Below the pieces are notes generated by a model. It did no database searches, was not told the origin of the DNA, and worked only from the letters and a program-made list of their open reading frames with translations. Position numbers and translations under genes: made by a program. From Neocallimastix lanati (nom. inval.) (taxonomy: Eukaryota; Neocallimastigomycota; Neocallimastigomycetes; Neocallimastigales; Neocallimastigaceae), in contig JACVTC010000087.1 in NCBI GenBank assembly GCA_016946835.1, positions 187,501 through 212,500 on the forward strand: a stretch of DNA of 25,000 nucleotides, read 5' to 3'. Positions within the stretch are counted from its first letter, which is position 1; every line of letters starts with the position of its first letter. This document shows positions 9,741-21,074 of this stretch, in pieces.

Positions 9741-10352
9741 AATAATAATAACGATTAATAATTATGATTATAAATAAGAATAATACTAATATATTAAAAT
9801 TCAAAATAATTTTTTTTTTTAAAAAAAAATTAAAATGAATTATTTTAATAAAATAAAATAATAAATATATATGAATATTTAATTAGATTAAAATTTATAA
9901 TTTTTTGAATTATCATATACTAACTGTCATTCTATTAAACTTTAAAGAGAATAAAATCAATGATACGGTATTAACTTTTGTAATTTTATGTATTTAGTAA
10001 AAAAAAAGATTAAAAAATATTATTGAATATTTATTTGAATAATATGTATAAAACAAATATTATTATTTCTTTTTAAATACAAAATGGCCATGTCTTTTGA
10101 TTATTTTAAATGTTAAATATAACAATAATATATATAGTTAATAGAAAGAAGAATAAGAATACTAAAGATTATATAATTAAACAGTAAAAAAAAAAAACCC
10201 AACAATACGTAATCTTCTTAGTTATTACATTAATAACTTTATTTAAACTTTAATTGATTATAGAAGATTAACTTTTGCTTTTATTTTATATATATATTTT
10301 ATATTTCATTATATTGTATTCTATCTTTATACTTTAATTATATTTCATATTC

Positions 10353-10390
<38 letters not shown>

Positions 10391-11420
10391 AATTTTTTTT
10401 TTTTATTTTATTGTATTTTTAATAAAATTTTCTTTCAAAAATAAAGTTTTTTTTTTTTTATCTTTAATAATAAATAGATTCATTTAGAAATAAACCTTTT
10501 TTAATATTATATTTATTTTCATTCAAATAATATTAACTTTTATTTTAAAAAGGTATTTAAATTAATTCATATTTCTATAATATCATGTCCACTTTTTTTT
10601 TTTTTTTTTAAATGTATTAAGATAACCAATTTAAAAATATGCATATTTTTTCTTGTAATAGGTTAATTTAATGTTCCTTAATTTAAAAAGCAATATTTTC
10701 CTTATTGTTATATTATTGATAAAATTTATAGAATATATAATTGGAGCTGTTGAGAGAATGGTCTTACCAAAATTTTTATTTTTTTATTCAATTTAATATA
10801 TACATAAATTCAATAATATCATCTGTAAATCAACTGATATTATAACATAAATGTATGTATAAATAAACATTTATTTATTTATTTATTATTAAATAAAGTT
10901 TGGTATATATAAAAGATATTTAACTAATAAAACTTAATATATATTAATGAATTGACTCACTAATAAATAAATTCTATTTCAATTTAATTTTATATATATT
11001 TCTATTTATTTTATTTTATTTTTTTTATTTTTTGTTAATATCCAATTTATTAGATTACAATGATAATATATGAGATCCAAATTCTAATGAATATATAAAA
11101 TGTCATATTGAAAGAGAGAGAAAAGTGGAAATAAATTTTTTATTTAGGATTATTTATAATTTCTATCGAATTATATATTGGAATATGAAGACAAATATAT
11201 AAACTATTGAAAAGTAAATATAAAAAATTAATTTTTTAGTGTTATGGGTTGAATTCTATTTAATTTGATAAGTTATATATATAGCACAATATATTATGAA
11301 TACATGATAATTAATTGTCTGAATATAGTCAGTTTATACTGTGGAATTTATTGCTATTTAAATGTTAATAAATTTAAATATTATTCAACAAATAAGTTTT
11401 TTAAAAAAAATGTAAATTCT
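9741..11420. other. Gene-free AT-rich intergenic stretch
   Basis: No coding signal, RNA gene or mobile element recognised. It contains a 29-nt T run (10355-10383), further T runs near 10594, and small A-runs. Isolated words of mixed composition near 10080 and 10740 do not extend into frames. Confidence 0.6.
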
Positions 11421-11423
11421 ACA

Positions 11424-11424
<1 letters not shown>

Positions 11425-11456
<32 letters not shown>

Positions 11457-11722
11457 GAATAATAATAAATAAATAAATAAATAATTGAATAATAATAAAT
11501 AAATAAATAAATAATTGAATAATAATAAATAAATAAATAAATAATTGAATAATAATAAATAAATAAATAAATAATTGAATAATAATAAATAAATAAATAA
11601 ATAATTGAATAATAATAAATAAATAAATAATTGAATAATAAATAAATAAATAAATAATTGAATAATAATAAATAAATAAATAAATAATTGAATAATAATA
11701 AATAAATAAATAAATAATTAAT
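11425..11722. repeat. 30-bp minisatellite, about nine copies
   Basis: After a run of AAAT tetramers, a 30-bp unit made of AATAATAAATAAATAAATAA plus ATAATTGAAT repeats head to tail to about 11700. Units near 11610-11650 are shortened, with loss of one AAAT or of AAT. Copies are otherwise identical, indicating recent unequal exchange or slippage. Confidence 0.93.
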
Positions 11723-12148
11723 AAATAAATAATAAATTTATAATATTTAATAATCGAAATTAATTTTAAATTTATTACAATTAAAAAAAAGATATATTTA
11801 ATGGATATTGCCTGTTAAGATAGATCATCATCTATTATAAAATATTTATTAAATTTCTGAATAAAAAAGAGAGTTTTTATCATAAATTTTATCACATTTA
11901 CTTATTTCATTAGATATTTATTCTCTAATAAATATATTATTTTTTAATGTTTAATATATACATATACATATATAATCTACGTGAGTTTTTGATCTATTTA
12001 AATAATTTTATTCAATGCTTTTTTACAATTAATTTCTACTTTTTATAATTATATTGAAATATTTGATATAATTTATAAATCCATGAATTAAAAAGATGAA
12101 AAAAAGAAATGAAGAAAACGAAACTGAAATAATACTTAAAATAAAAAG

Positions 12149-12150
<2 letters not shown>

Positions 12151-12186
<36 letters not shown>
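12151..12186. repeat. 36-nt poly(T) tract
   Basis: Uninterrupted run of 36 T in intergenic DNA, with no gene nearby. Confidence 0.9.
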
Positions 12187-12189
<3 letters not shown>

Positions 12190-12436
12190 TATAGGAATAA
12201 ACTTAATTTAGTAATATTTGGTAAAAATCTACATGAAAATAAAATACATAAAATTTTTTACATTAAGCTTAAAAAACTACAATAAAAAAGTGAACAAGAA
12301 TATGTGATAAAACTACAGAATAGGAAAAAAGAGTAAAGAATAAGTTATAAGCACGAATAAAAATCAGGAGTTAAGTATAATTAAATAATAGGAATAAAGA
12401 ATAAAAAATAATAATCTAAAAATAATAATTAAAAAA

Positions 12437-12512
12437 TAATCAAGAAATAAAGAACAATCAAGAAATAAAGAATAATCAAGAAATAAAGAATAATCAAGAA
12501 ATAAAAAATAAG
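12437..12512. repeat. 18-bp tandem repeat, four copies
   Basis: The unit AATCAAGAAATAAAGAAT repeats four times with one or two substitutions (final bases AC in the first copy, AAAT in the last). It is flanked by related AATAAAGAATA words, so the surrounding 100 bp may be older copies. Confidence 0.85.
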
Positions 12513-13717
12513 AATAATTAAAAAAATGAAGCATAAAGTATAATTAAGGAATAAAGAATAAAAACTAAAAAAAAAAAAACTGTCATTTTCGATTCCTTTT
12601 TTTTTTTTTTTAATTTTTTTTTTTAATATTTAATCTTTTTAATGTTTAAAAAAAAAAATGAAAAATCAAAGTATGGACTAATATATATGACACTATAAAT
12701 TATAATATATTCTGTTATATATATCATATATATTCCAAATATATTATATTAATTATATATGATTTAATTTTTATCAAGAAATAAAATTTATATATATCTA
12801 TTAAATTTTTATTATTCTAATTTATATATAATATTTATATTTATATTTATATATTTATATATTATAAAGAAAAAAAATTATATATATATATATATAATTT
12901 AATATTTTTATTTTTATTTTTATTTTTAATTTTTATTATTATTTTTAATTTTTATTATTATTTTTAAGTTTTTTTTATATCCTTATTATTAATTATTATT
13001 ATCCTTATTCTTCTTATTATCATTTAATATTTAATTATTTATGTTTATATTTATATTTGTTTTATTTTATTTTATTTATTATAATTATTATTATTATTAT
13101 TATTATTATTTTTTTTATTTTTGAATAGGATCATCACTATTTGTGAATTTCTTAAAAATATATATTTATATAAAGGAAACGAATGATGTTATAATAATAT
13201 GAATAAAATTATAAATATTATCAACTATAAAATATAAAATAATATATTGATATAATATATCAATAAAGTTTTGTATATTTTTGTTTTATATTTTTAACTG
13301 ATTTAATCAATAAACTTTTTCATCAATAATAACGAAAACAACAAATATATATAAATTATTTTCATCAAATATTAAAAACATTCAAAATCATTGTATAAGA
13401 CTATCTAAATAAATAGATAATAATAAAAAAAAAAAAAAAAGAGTGAAAGAAAAGAAAGAAAACAAACCAAAACTTTTTCACTTCATATTTTTGAATTTCA
13501 AAAAACTTTATATATTATTATTATTTTTTTTATGTTAATTCAATAAAACTTTGATTTATTAATCTTTTCATATAACCCATATACCAAAAAAAAAAAAAAA
13601 AAGATCAATAAGTAATTATATAATTTATTATACAATTATTTTTATTATTATGAATTATATATTTATTAATAGTATTAAGATAATATAAAATTTTAAATAA
13701 AAAAAAAGTTATAAACA

Positions 13718-13759
13718 AAGTTAAGAATAGAATTTATAAAGTTAAGAATAGAATTTATA
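13718..13759. repeat. 21-bp perfect tandem duplication
   Basis: Two exact head-to-tail copies of a 21-bp unit beginning AAGTTAAGAATAGAATTTAT. No further copies. Confidence 0.88.
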
Positions 13760-14407
13760 TATTAAAGAACAATTATAAATAATAACATGATTTCAATTAG
13801 TTAATAAAAAAAGTTTAAATAATTTTTATAATATATTTTTTTTCTATAAAAAAAAAAAAAAAAAAAATAGAAAAAAGAGAAAGAAATTAATTTTATTATT
13901 AAATATATTATATTTATTACTATTATTTATATACTTATATAATTTAATAATTATTAATAATTATAATCTTTTTTTTTTTATTTTTATTTTTATTATATGT
14001 ATATGTATAGTTGTATTTATTACATATAACAGTAGAAATTCCATCAAGGAGATTTTGTTTAGAAAACTGAAACTATTAAACAATATAAAAAAAATATGTT
14101 ATAAAGAAGTTTAAAAATAAAACACTCAACTTAAATATTGTTTATTATATTCTTAAAATATATACATAACTTATTAGCATTATATACAATAAAAAAAAAA
14201 TTTTTTTTTTTTGTTAATAGTAAATTATTAGCAAAGAAACATATAACAATCAATCAATACATTATTAAATCCTTGCATTAAAGGAAGTAAATAATTAAAC
14301 TAAATATAAAATATACGTTTGAAGACAAAAGGGATTTATAATTGAATTATATTGTCTTTTTACTTTAGAGATAATTTTTTTATATAATAATTTTAGAAAA
14401 TCAATTT

Positions 14408-14409
<2 letters not shown>

Positions 14410-14458
<49 letters not shown>
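14410..14458. repeat. 49-nt poly(T) tract upstream of the CRN-domain gene
   Basis: The longest homopolymer in the window: 49 T, two other bases, then 12 A, so it could fold partly on itself. It ends about 250 bp before the CRN-domain start codon, and a second T run of 23 lies at 14566-14588. Poly(dA:dT) tracts are known to exclude nucleosomes in fungal promoters. That role here is inference, because similar tracts also occur away from genes. Confidence 0.85.
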
Positions 14459-14705
14459 CTAAAAAAAAAAAAGAAAATAAAAACAAAACAAAAAACAATA
14501 ATAGTATTATATAAAAAAAAAAAAAAAATTATTGCAATGATAATAAAGTAGACAATATTTTAATATTTTTTTTTTTTTTTTTTTTTTTGGAAAGTAATTT
14601 CAGTATTATTTAGATTAAAAAGTTATAATTTATTTCTTATTATAAACAAAACTTTATATATTTTTAATCAAAAATTTTCTCATTTAAGTGAATATTTTGA
14701 TAAAA

Positions 14706-17700
14706 ATGTTTTCTTATGCAGTTACTTGTTTGATATGGGGGGATGACCCAAACAATACATTTACAATTTTATTTTCAAAGAAAACAAATATAGTTGATAT
14801 TAAAATGAAAATATTAAAACATTTAAATTTAAGTAATGATATGATAGATAAATTAAAATATTATAAAGTGGAAGAGGAATTATTTTCAGATGATAAAAGA
14901 TTTAAAATACTAAAAGATAAAGATTCTTGTCAGCTAATATCACCGGAACAACTATTTAATATAACTAAAGTGAACGATGTTTCTTCACTTATTGTAAGTT
15001 TTACTGATGAAGAAAATTCTTTCAATACCGAAGAATCCATAGGAGCTATCATAGTAGTTGATGATAATATAAATAATATACAACCTTTAAAAAGTAGAGT
15101 TTCAGAGAAGAATAAGATTATTAAAAATGAAAATATGTTTAATTCATTTAATGAAATGAATCAATCTTTTTATCAAGAGGATGATGATGAAAATTATAAT
15201 GGAGATTATGAAGATGATTTTAGTGAATTTGATAATAATAAACAATCTTTACGAAAGTATAATATAAATAGAAAAGAAAAAATTAAAAGACAATCATTAA
15301 AAGAGGAGAAAGAGGGTATAAAAAGTAGAATGTGTGATTGTAAAAAATATTTATGCAATTCTATTAAAGACAATAATTGCTCGATACATAAAAAACAAGA
15401 TAATTCATTTAAATCCACTATTACTTCAAATAATATACCGACACCAACGAAAGATATAATAAATATGGGTGCTACCATAACGATGGAGAATACGGTGAAT
15501 CATTATAATAAATATAATCCTAATGATATTACAAATGCGAATACTTCACCAACCTTTGTTAGCTCAGTTTCACCGAATAAAGTTGAAGTATTGATGATAA
15601 AGCAGTCGTCACCGCGATCATTACAATATACTCCAATACAAAATAATGATAATAATATCAAAGCGAATACCAACATTATTACCAATACCAATACCAATGC
15701 AAATATCAATGATAACAATACTAATACTAAAACCAATATCAATATTAATATTAATACCAGTACCGATACCAATACCAATACCAATACTAGTACCAATATC
15801 AATATAAATACTAATAACAGTACCAATCGTAATACCAATATCAATACCAATTCCAATTCCAATAATAATAATATCAGCAATATTACCAATATCAATACCA
15901 ATTCCAATTCCAATAATAATAATATCAGCAATATTACCAATATCAATACTAATTCCAATTCCAATAATAATAATATCAGCAATATTACCAATATCAATAC
16001 CAATAATAATAGCAGTACCAATACTAATACCAATAACAAATTCAGCAAAACTATATCAGTTGTTACAAGTGAGGATATATCTTCTGATTTAAGTTCAATA
16101 GATATAAGTAAAAATAATTTGATTCTAAAGGAAGAAACTGTTGAACAAATAACACAGGAGAATAAACCTGATTTATATAAGAAAAGTTTAAAGGTTCAAT
16201 GTACTAGTAATGAAAATATAAATAAAACTTCTGACTTTTTGAATTCTGGTAATTCAATGGAACCTGTACTTTATACCGATTCTATACCAATACAAGAAAC
16301 CATTATTACTGAAGATGAAAGTCATTTTAATCCACAAACCATAGATACCTCATTTTATCCAAGGCATACCGTTTCTCCAAAAAATAATACTAATCAAATT
16401 AGTAATAGTAATGGATCAAATATCACTGAAGACAGTTCATCTACAAAGAATAAACAAAATGAAAAAATTACCACCTATAATAAAAAAAATAATGGTTATG
16501 TGCAACCAAGTCGAATTTATTATCCAGAAAGTGATATTGAAGTCATGGAATTTAATAAAAGTAATTAATTGAAATTATTTTTATTTTTAATTTTTGTTTA
16601 TAATCTATAATCTATAATCTATAATTTATATATTATAATATATAAACTATAATTTATAATATTTTTTATATTTTATATTTTAAATATTATATTTTATATT
16701 TATATTATATATTTTATATTATATATTATATATTATATTTATGTTTTTATGTTTTATTTTTTTTATTTCTATTTTTTTTTATTGTTTATCAATTTAAGTT
16801 GTTTTTATAATGTATAAAATTTATTAAGATAATATTTGTAACATATATATATATATCATTTATTAAAAATTTTTAATTTATAATAATAAAAAATATATAT
16901 ATCATTTAATTTATTTAATGTAATTTTTATTATAGATATTAAGCCTTCAGCTCCACTAGAAAATGATGTTATTGAATATAATATGAATCGAGGTGATACT
17001 AATCCATCAAATATTATAACAAATATTAATCATTATAATCAATCAACTTCGGAATTATCACAAAAAAGTGCAACTTCTCTTATAACATCAGGTCCAATAC
17101 AAACTCATAAAACAACCTCAACTTCACCAGCCTCACCTATCGCAAGGCCACCATCAATATCAAAATCAATTATATTTGGTGTAGAACAATTTCCTTCTCC
17201 TCCCGAACCTGAGAATGAAGTTGACATTACAAATGCCCCAGGTTCTCAAACATTGCAAAGACAAAGTAAAGATAATGAAGTAGTAGTACATCAATATTAT
17301 AGAAATGAGATGAATGATTTACCACCATCTTATGAAAATATTGATCAACAACCCTCAGCACCTTCTCTTTCGGTACTTAATAGTAATACAGCTTTAATAG
17401 AAAATAACCATAGTAATAACAATAATAATATTGAAACTCCAGATGATTCCTTTGAAGCTCCAAATTTAGTAAGAGTTTCACCTGAATCAGATGATTTTAA
17501 GAAACATTCCGATTGTTGTAGCTGCGGATGTTATCCCTGTAATTTAATTGATTCATGTATGACAGAAAAGTTAAACATACCTTCAAGATGGGTTGGAATA
17601 ATGTAAGTTAATTTTATAAAATAATACACTATTTCATATTTTATATATATCTAATTCATTTTATATCGTTTTATTTCAATCTATACATAATTATTTTTTA

Positions 17701-17763
17701 ATAAATATTATTATAAATAAATTATAATTATTTATAAATAAATGTATATTATATATTCTAATT

Positions 17764-17806
<43 letters not shown>

Positions 17807-19141
17807 ATTTTTATTTTATATATCTTTATAATTTTATTTATGTAAAAATTTATATATATATATATATATATATAAATATATAAATATATATATATATGAA
17901 CAAATAAAAGTAAGGCAATGTGTGTTTTGGTATTATTAGCTCTCTCTGGATTAACTGTATTCTTAATTGTCTTTTTATCTCAAGACCAAGCTGAAATTCA
18001 ACATTTAGATTATTCTATTTATACAATTACAAAAGTAACAACAACAGTAAGTGGAACAAATATCATAACTAAAACATTAGTTCATCGTCCATTAACAATT
18101 GAAGAAACTGGTGGGCGTTCAGAGCCTACTCCAAGATCTATTACTAGTAATACCAATGAAATTGATGACTTTATTATTGAATCTGATGGTAGAAATACTG
18201 ATGAAGGATTAATACAATGGACTATAAAAGAGTTAACTAATCCTTATTTAATTTCAAGCTATTTTAGACCCGGTAGTGAATATATTAATAATTCTCTCGC
18301 TTCAGCCACTTTTCAAGTTAGTTTTGATAAGATTATAGAAATAAATGATACCATAGGCATCAATGAAAGTGAAAGCTTTTACAATTTTGAAGTTTCCAAA
18401 GACAAAATAAATTTTGCCTTTTATACTAATAATGATAGCAAAACAGATATTGATATTATAAAATTTTCTCAATATTTTGAAAATGAAGTAAATAAATTAA
18501 ATATTACATTTAATTATTTTTTTACATCACAAGCTGTTTTTATCAATGAACCAAAATATGCTCTGTTGAATCCACAGGCAGCACGATGTTTAATAGAAAT
18601 TGAAAATTGGGATTATAAATATGAAAATTCAAAGTTTGTTATAAAGAGTGGTATTACTTCTACTGATTTAGTATGGTCTGTTAAAGAGGAAAATGTTATT
18701 AATTTAAACAGTTCAGAAGGTAAAATTATGTTAATTGATGGTGTTGAAACTGCTCGTAAAAATAATGAAAGAAATGCAACTCTTTCACTCTATAATGATA
18801 TAGTAGATTTTGAAGATGAAGGTCCAATTGATGTATACTATTTAATTGATAATGTAAAAAAATCAAATTATTTATTAGCAGATATTGCCGTTTTATTGCG
18901 ATCAAATATATTAGATATTATGACGAAAGAATATGAACAAAATGTAAATACACCAATATCTTCATCTTCGATATCTCGGTACTCCTTACCCTATTTTAAT
19001 TTTATTCAAAAAATATTTAATTTCAATGGATTTAGTCATCGTTACTTCTTTTCCTCTTCCTCACTATTCAATTTTAGACAAATGAAGATACTATCAATAT
19101 TCATTACTTTATTTATACATTTAATCATTATTCAAATTTAA
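14706..19141 (+). CDS. CRN-type ubiquitin-like domain fused to a single-pass membrane protein with PSAP/PPxY motifs (3 exons)
   Basis: Proposed exons are 14706-16560, 16936-17602 and 17911-19141, giving 1250 aa. An in-frame TAA precedes the start at 14685; a GTG at 14688 adds six codons, but ATG suits a eukaryote. Residues 1-99 match the Crinkler N-terminal fold: CLIWGDDPNNTF, TNIVDIKMKI, IDKLKYYKVE, ISPEQLF, SLIVSF. Then come an acidic patch and a Cys motif (C210-C225). An Asn/Thr linker (about 312-447) follows, then PSAP (622-625), PPSY (748-751), PSAP (758-761), six Cys (812-826) and a transmembrane helix (about 843-863). The ectodomain has seven N-glycosylation sequons and ends in a hydrophobic tail (1232-1250). 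PPxY motifs bind Nedd4/Rsp5 WW domains; PSAP binds the Vps23/TSG101 UEV domain. Fixed topology would put the CRN domain in the cytosol. The alternative is two genes, split near 16568. Confidence 0.72.
15840..15992 (+). repeat. 51-bp coding repeat, three copies, in the CRN-domain gene
   Basis: Units start at 15840, 15891 and 15942. Each encodes the 17-residue peptide INTNSNSNNNNISNITN and the copies are almost identical in DNA. They sit inside the longer Asn/Thr-rich linker (about 15650-16045) made of Asn-Thr and Asn-Ile dicodons. The unit length is a multiple of three, so copy-number change keeps the frame. Confidence 0.93.
16561..16935 (+). other. Intron 1 of the CRN-domain gene
   Basis: 375 bp from GTAATT to TTATAG, phase 1. 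Splicing joins AATAAA|A to AT|ATTAAGCC and reads NKNIKPSAP into the downstream frame. Unspliced, the frame stops at 16566. The downstream exon frame extends up to the acceptor but has no ATG before 16983, and the 16936-16982 part (IKPSAPLENDVIEYN) looks coding, which favours splicing over a second gene. The donor is less canonical than that of intron 2. The interior is AT-only simple sequence. Confidence 0.68.
17603..17910 (+). other. Intron 2 of the CRN-domain gene
   Basis: 308 bp from GTAAGT to AAAAG, phase 2. It joins GGAATAAT to TAAGGCAATG and reads WVGIIKAMCVLV straight into the transmembrane helix. It holds a 29-nt T run (17772-17800) and a (TA)n array (about 17850-17876). The acceptor at 17910 is the only nearby AG that preserves the frame. 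Confidence 0.82.
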
Positions 19142-19608
19142 ATTCTTTTTTTTTTTTTTTTTTTTTTTTATTATTATTATTATATTATATTTTATTTTTA
19201 TTTTAAATTTAATAGTTTTTCAATTTAATTTTTATAAAATTATTATTTTTTTAAATTTTTTTAATTTTTAAGCCATTAAATATAATAATATTAATAAAAA
19301 TAATAAAAATATACACATCACACCTAACCTAAATATAAATTCTCATAAAACAAAACAAAACAAAAAAAAAAAAAAAAAAAAAAAAAAGAAATTGAAATAA
19401 TAAATAAATAATATATATATATATATATATAGTACTAATGATCTAATGATTAAGATTTAAATATATATAAAAAAATTATATTTATATTTATATATAAATA
19501 TAAATATAAAACAATCTTTATTTATTAAAAATAATTAATTAAAAATATAATAAATAAATAAATAAATAAATAATAATAATAATTAAAAAAAAATATAAAA
19601 TGAAAAAC

Positions 19609-19609
<1 letters not shown>

Positions 19610-19656
<47 letters not shown>
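19610..19656. repeat. (TAA)n-(TTA)n palindrome
   Basis: A run of TAA units changes directly into ATT/TTA units at about 19638, giving a self-complementary microsatellite with arms of roughly 17 bp and no loop. Confidence 0.85.
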
Positions 19657-19887
19657 TTTTTTATATTAATTTATTATTTTAGTATTATGTGCTTTAATTA
19701 TATATATATATATATATAGATATAATATATATTTATATAATCATATCATTATCACGATAATTATATATATATATTTTTTGTTAATCTTTAAATTATATTA
19801 TTATTTTATTTTATTTTATTATTATTATTTTTTTTAATGTTTCTTTCTTTCATTATTATTTATTTTATTTTATTTTAGTTTAGTTTA

Positions 19888-20038
19888 TTCAATCTGTACT
19901 TTATATTCATATTCTACTATTTATTTTATTTTATTTTATTTTATTTTATTTTATTCAATTTGTACTTTATATTTATATTCTACTAATTATTTTATTTTAT
20001 TCAATCTGTACTTTATATTTATATTCTACTAATTATTT
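19888..20038. repeat. Three-copy repeat with TTCAATCTGTACTTTATATT cores
   Basis: Copies begin at 19888, 19954 and 20000. Each has the core TTCAAT(C/T)TGTACTTTATATT, then (C/T)ATATTCTACTA, then (TTTTA)n of different length, which explains the unequal spacing of 66 and 46 bp. Confidence 0.85.
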
Positions 20039-20054
20039 TATTTTATTTTATTTT

Positions 20055-20178
20055 ATTTTTATTTTTATTTTTATTTTTATTTTTATTTTTATTTTTATTT
20101 TTATTTTTATTTTTATTTTTATTTTTATATTTATATTTATTTTTATTTTTATTTTTATTTTTATTTTTATTTTTATTT
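20055..20178. repeat. (ATTTTT)n hexamer microsatellite
   Basis: About twenty ATTTTT units, with a short ATATTT interruption near 20127-20139, preceded by (ATTTT)n pentamers and followed by a T run. Confidence 0.93.
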
Positions 20179-20829
20179 GCATTTTTTTTTTTTTTTTTTT
20201 TTTTTAATAAATGTATGAACACATCTATCTACTATATAAATGGGTAAAAAAAAAATCCAAAAATAAATTAATATTTTACACTCCCTCATCCTATTAAAAA
20301 AAACAAATAACAATGAACTTTTTTCTTCCTTTATAGATGAAAAAATTATCCCTTATAGAATCTCTAAATATGGAATTGATGAAGGATTTATATGACCTGA
20401 ACAATGTGGATTTCGTAATCAAGAAGAATGTATAAGTCTAAAAGTCTTTACACTCCATTTAAGAATTATATGTCAGAGACAAAAAAAATTTGAAAATAAG
20501 GATACTTACCATGATTTTTTTTTTTTTTTTTTGGACCTTAAAAAAAAAAACGTATGACTCAGTTCCTATATATAATGTATTAATGAAGATTCCATCACTT
20601 AGGTATTAGAGGTTAAGTGCTATAAATTTATTGAAAACTTACACTTATCTTCTAAAGGTTTGTGTAAGGGTTGATGGACAATTATCAGAATCATTTAGTA
20701 TTAAGAAAGGTGTTCGTCAAGGGTTGTCCCCTCTCACCAATTTTTATTTAACTTGCTTATATATCATTTTTTTTGTAATAATTGTGATAAATATGGAATC
20801 CCTATTGGTGATAAACGTTATTGTGGAGG

Positions 20830-20862
<33 letters not shown>

Positions 20863-21074
20863 GAGATGATATTGTGTTATGTGCTCCAACAAGATCTCAA
20901 CTTTAAGAAAATTGTTAAAATTTGCAAGTAAATGGCTTAGAAATAATGAATTACAATTTGGTATTAATAAATGTTGCCAGTTTAGTAGTACGAGGGAGAA
21001 GTTTCATGATTTCTTAATAACGGTAACCCTAACCCTTTATCTTTCAAGTCATGAGTTATTTAAAAGAAATTGCT

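Larger units (their letters stand above)
11723..14705. other. Gene-free AT-rich intergenic region, CRN-gene side
   Basis: No frame with protein character and no RNA gene recognised. It carries homopolymers, TA and TTTTTA microsatellites (about 12899-12965), small tandem repeats listed separately, and (ATT)n near 13088-13110. The promoter of the CRN-domain gene must lie at the right end, but no TATA or initiator element stands out from the AT background. Confidence 0.6.
19142..20335. other. Simple-sequence spacer between the CRN-domain gene and the retroelement remnant
   Basis: No coding signal. It begins with a 24-nt T run right after the stop codon, followed by A-runs, TA arrays and the repeats listed separately. 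No polyadenylation signal can be singled out, because AATAAA-like words occur throughout. Confidence 0.65.

Noticed and set aside
14295-14498. 67-codon minus-strand frame with poly-Lys
   Set aside because: Its core is the 49-nt T run.
14688-14705. GTG start six codons upstream for the CRN-domain gene
   Set aside because: GTG is not a normal start in a eukaryotic nuclear gene; the ATG at 14706 places the CRN domain at the very N terminus, as in its family.
15206-16048. Leu/Val-rich frames on the minus strand (15206-15478, 15503-16048)
   Set aside because: Antisense of the Asn/Thr linker of the CRN-domain gene.
16983-17606. Separate gene starting at ATG 16983 and ending at 17606
   Set aside because: Coding character begins before that ATG, and a GTAAGT donor lies at the apparent stop; both ends are splice junctions.
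21021-21036. Telomere-like GGTAACCCTAACCCTT
   Set aside because: Only two CCCTAA units, inside the reverse transcriptase coding relic; not an interstitial telomere.
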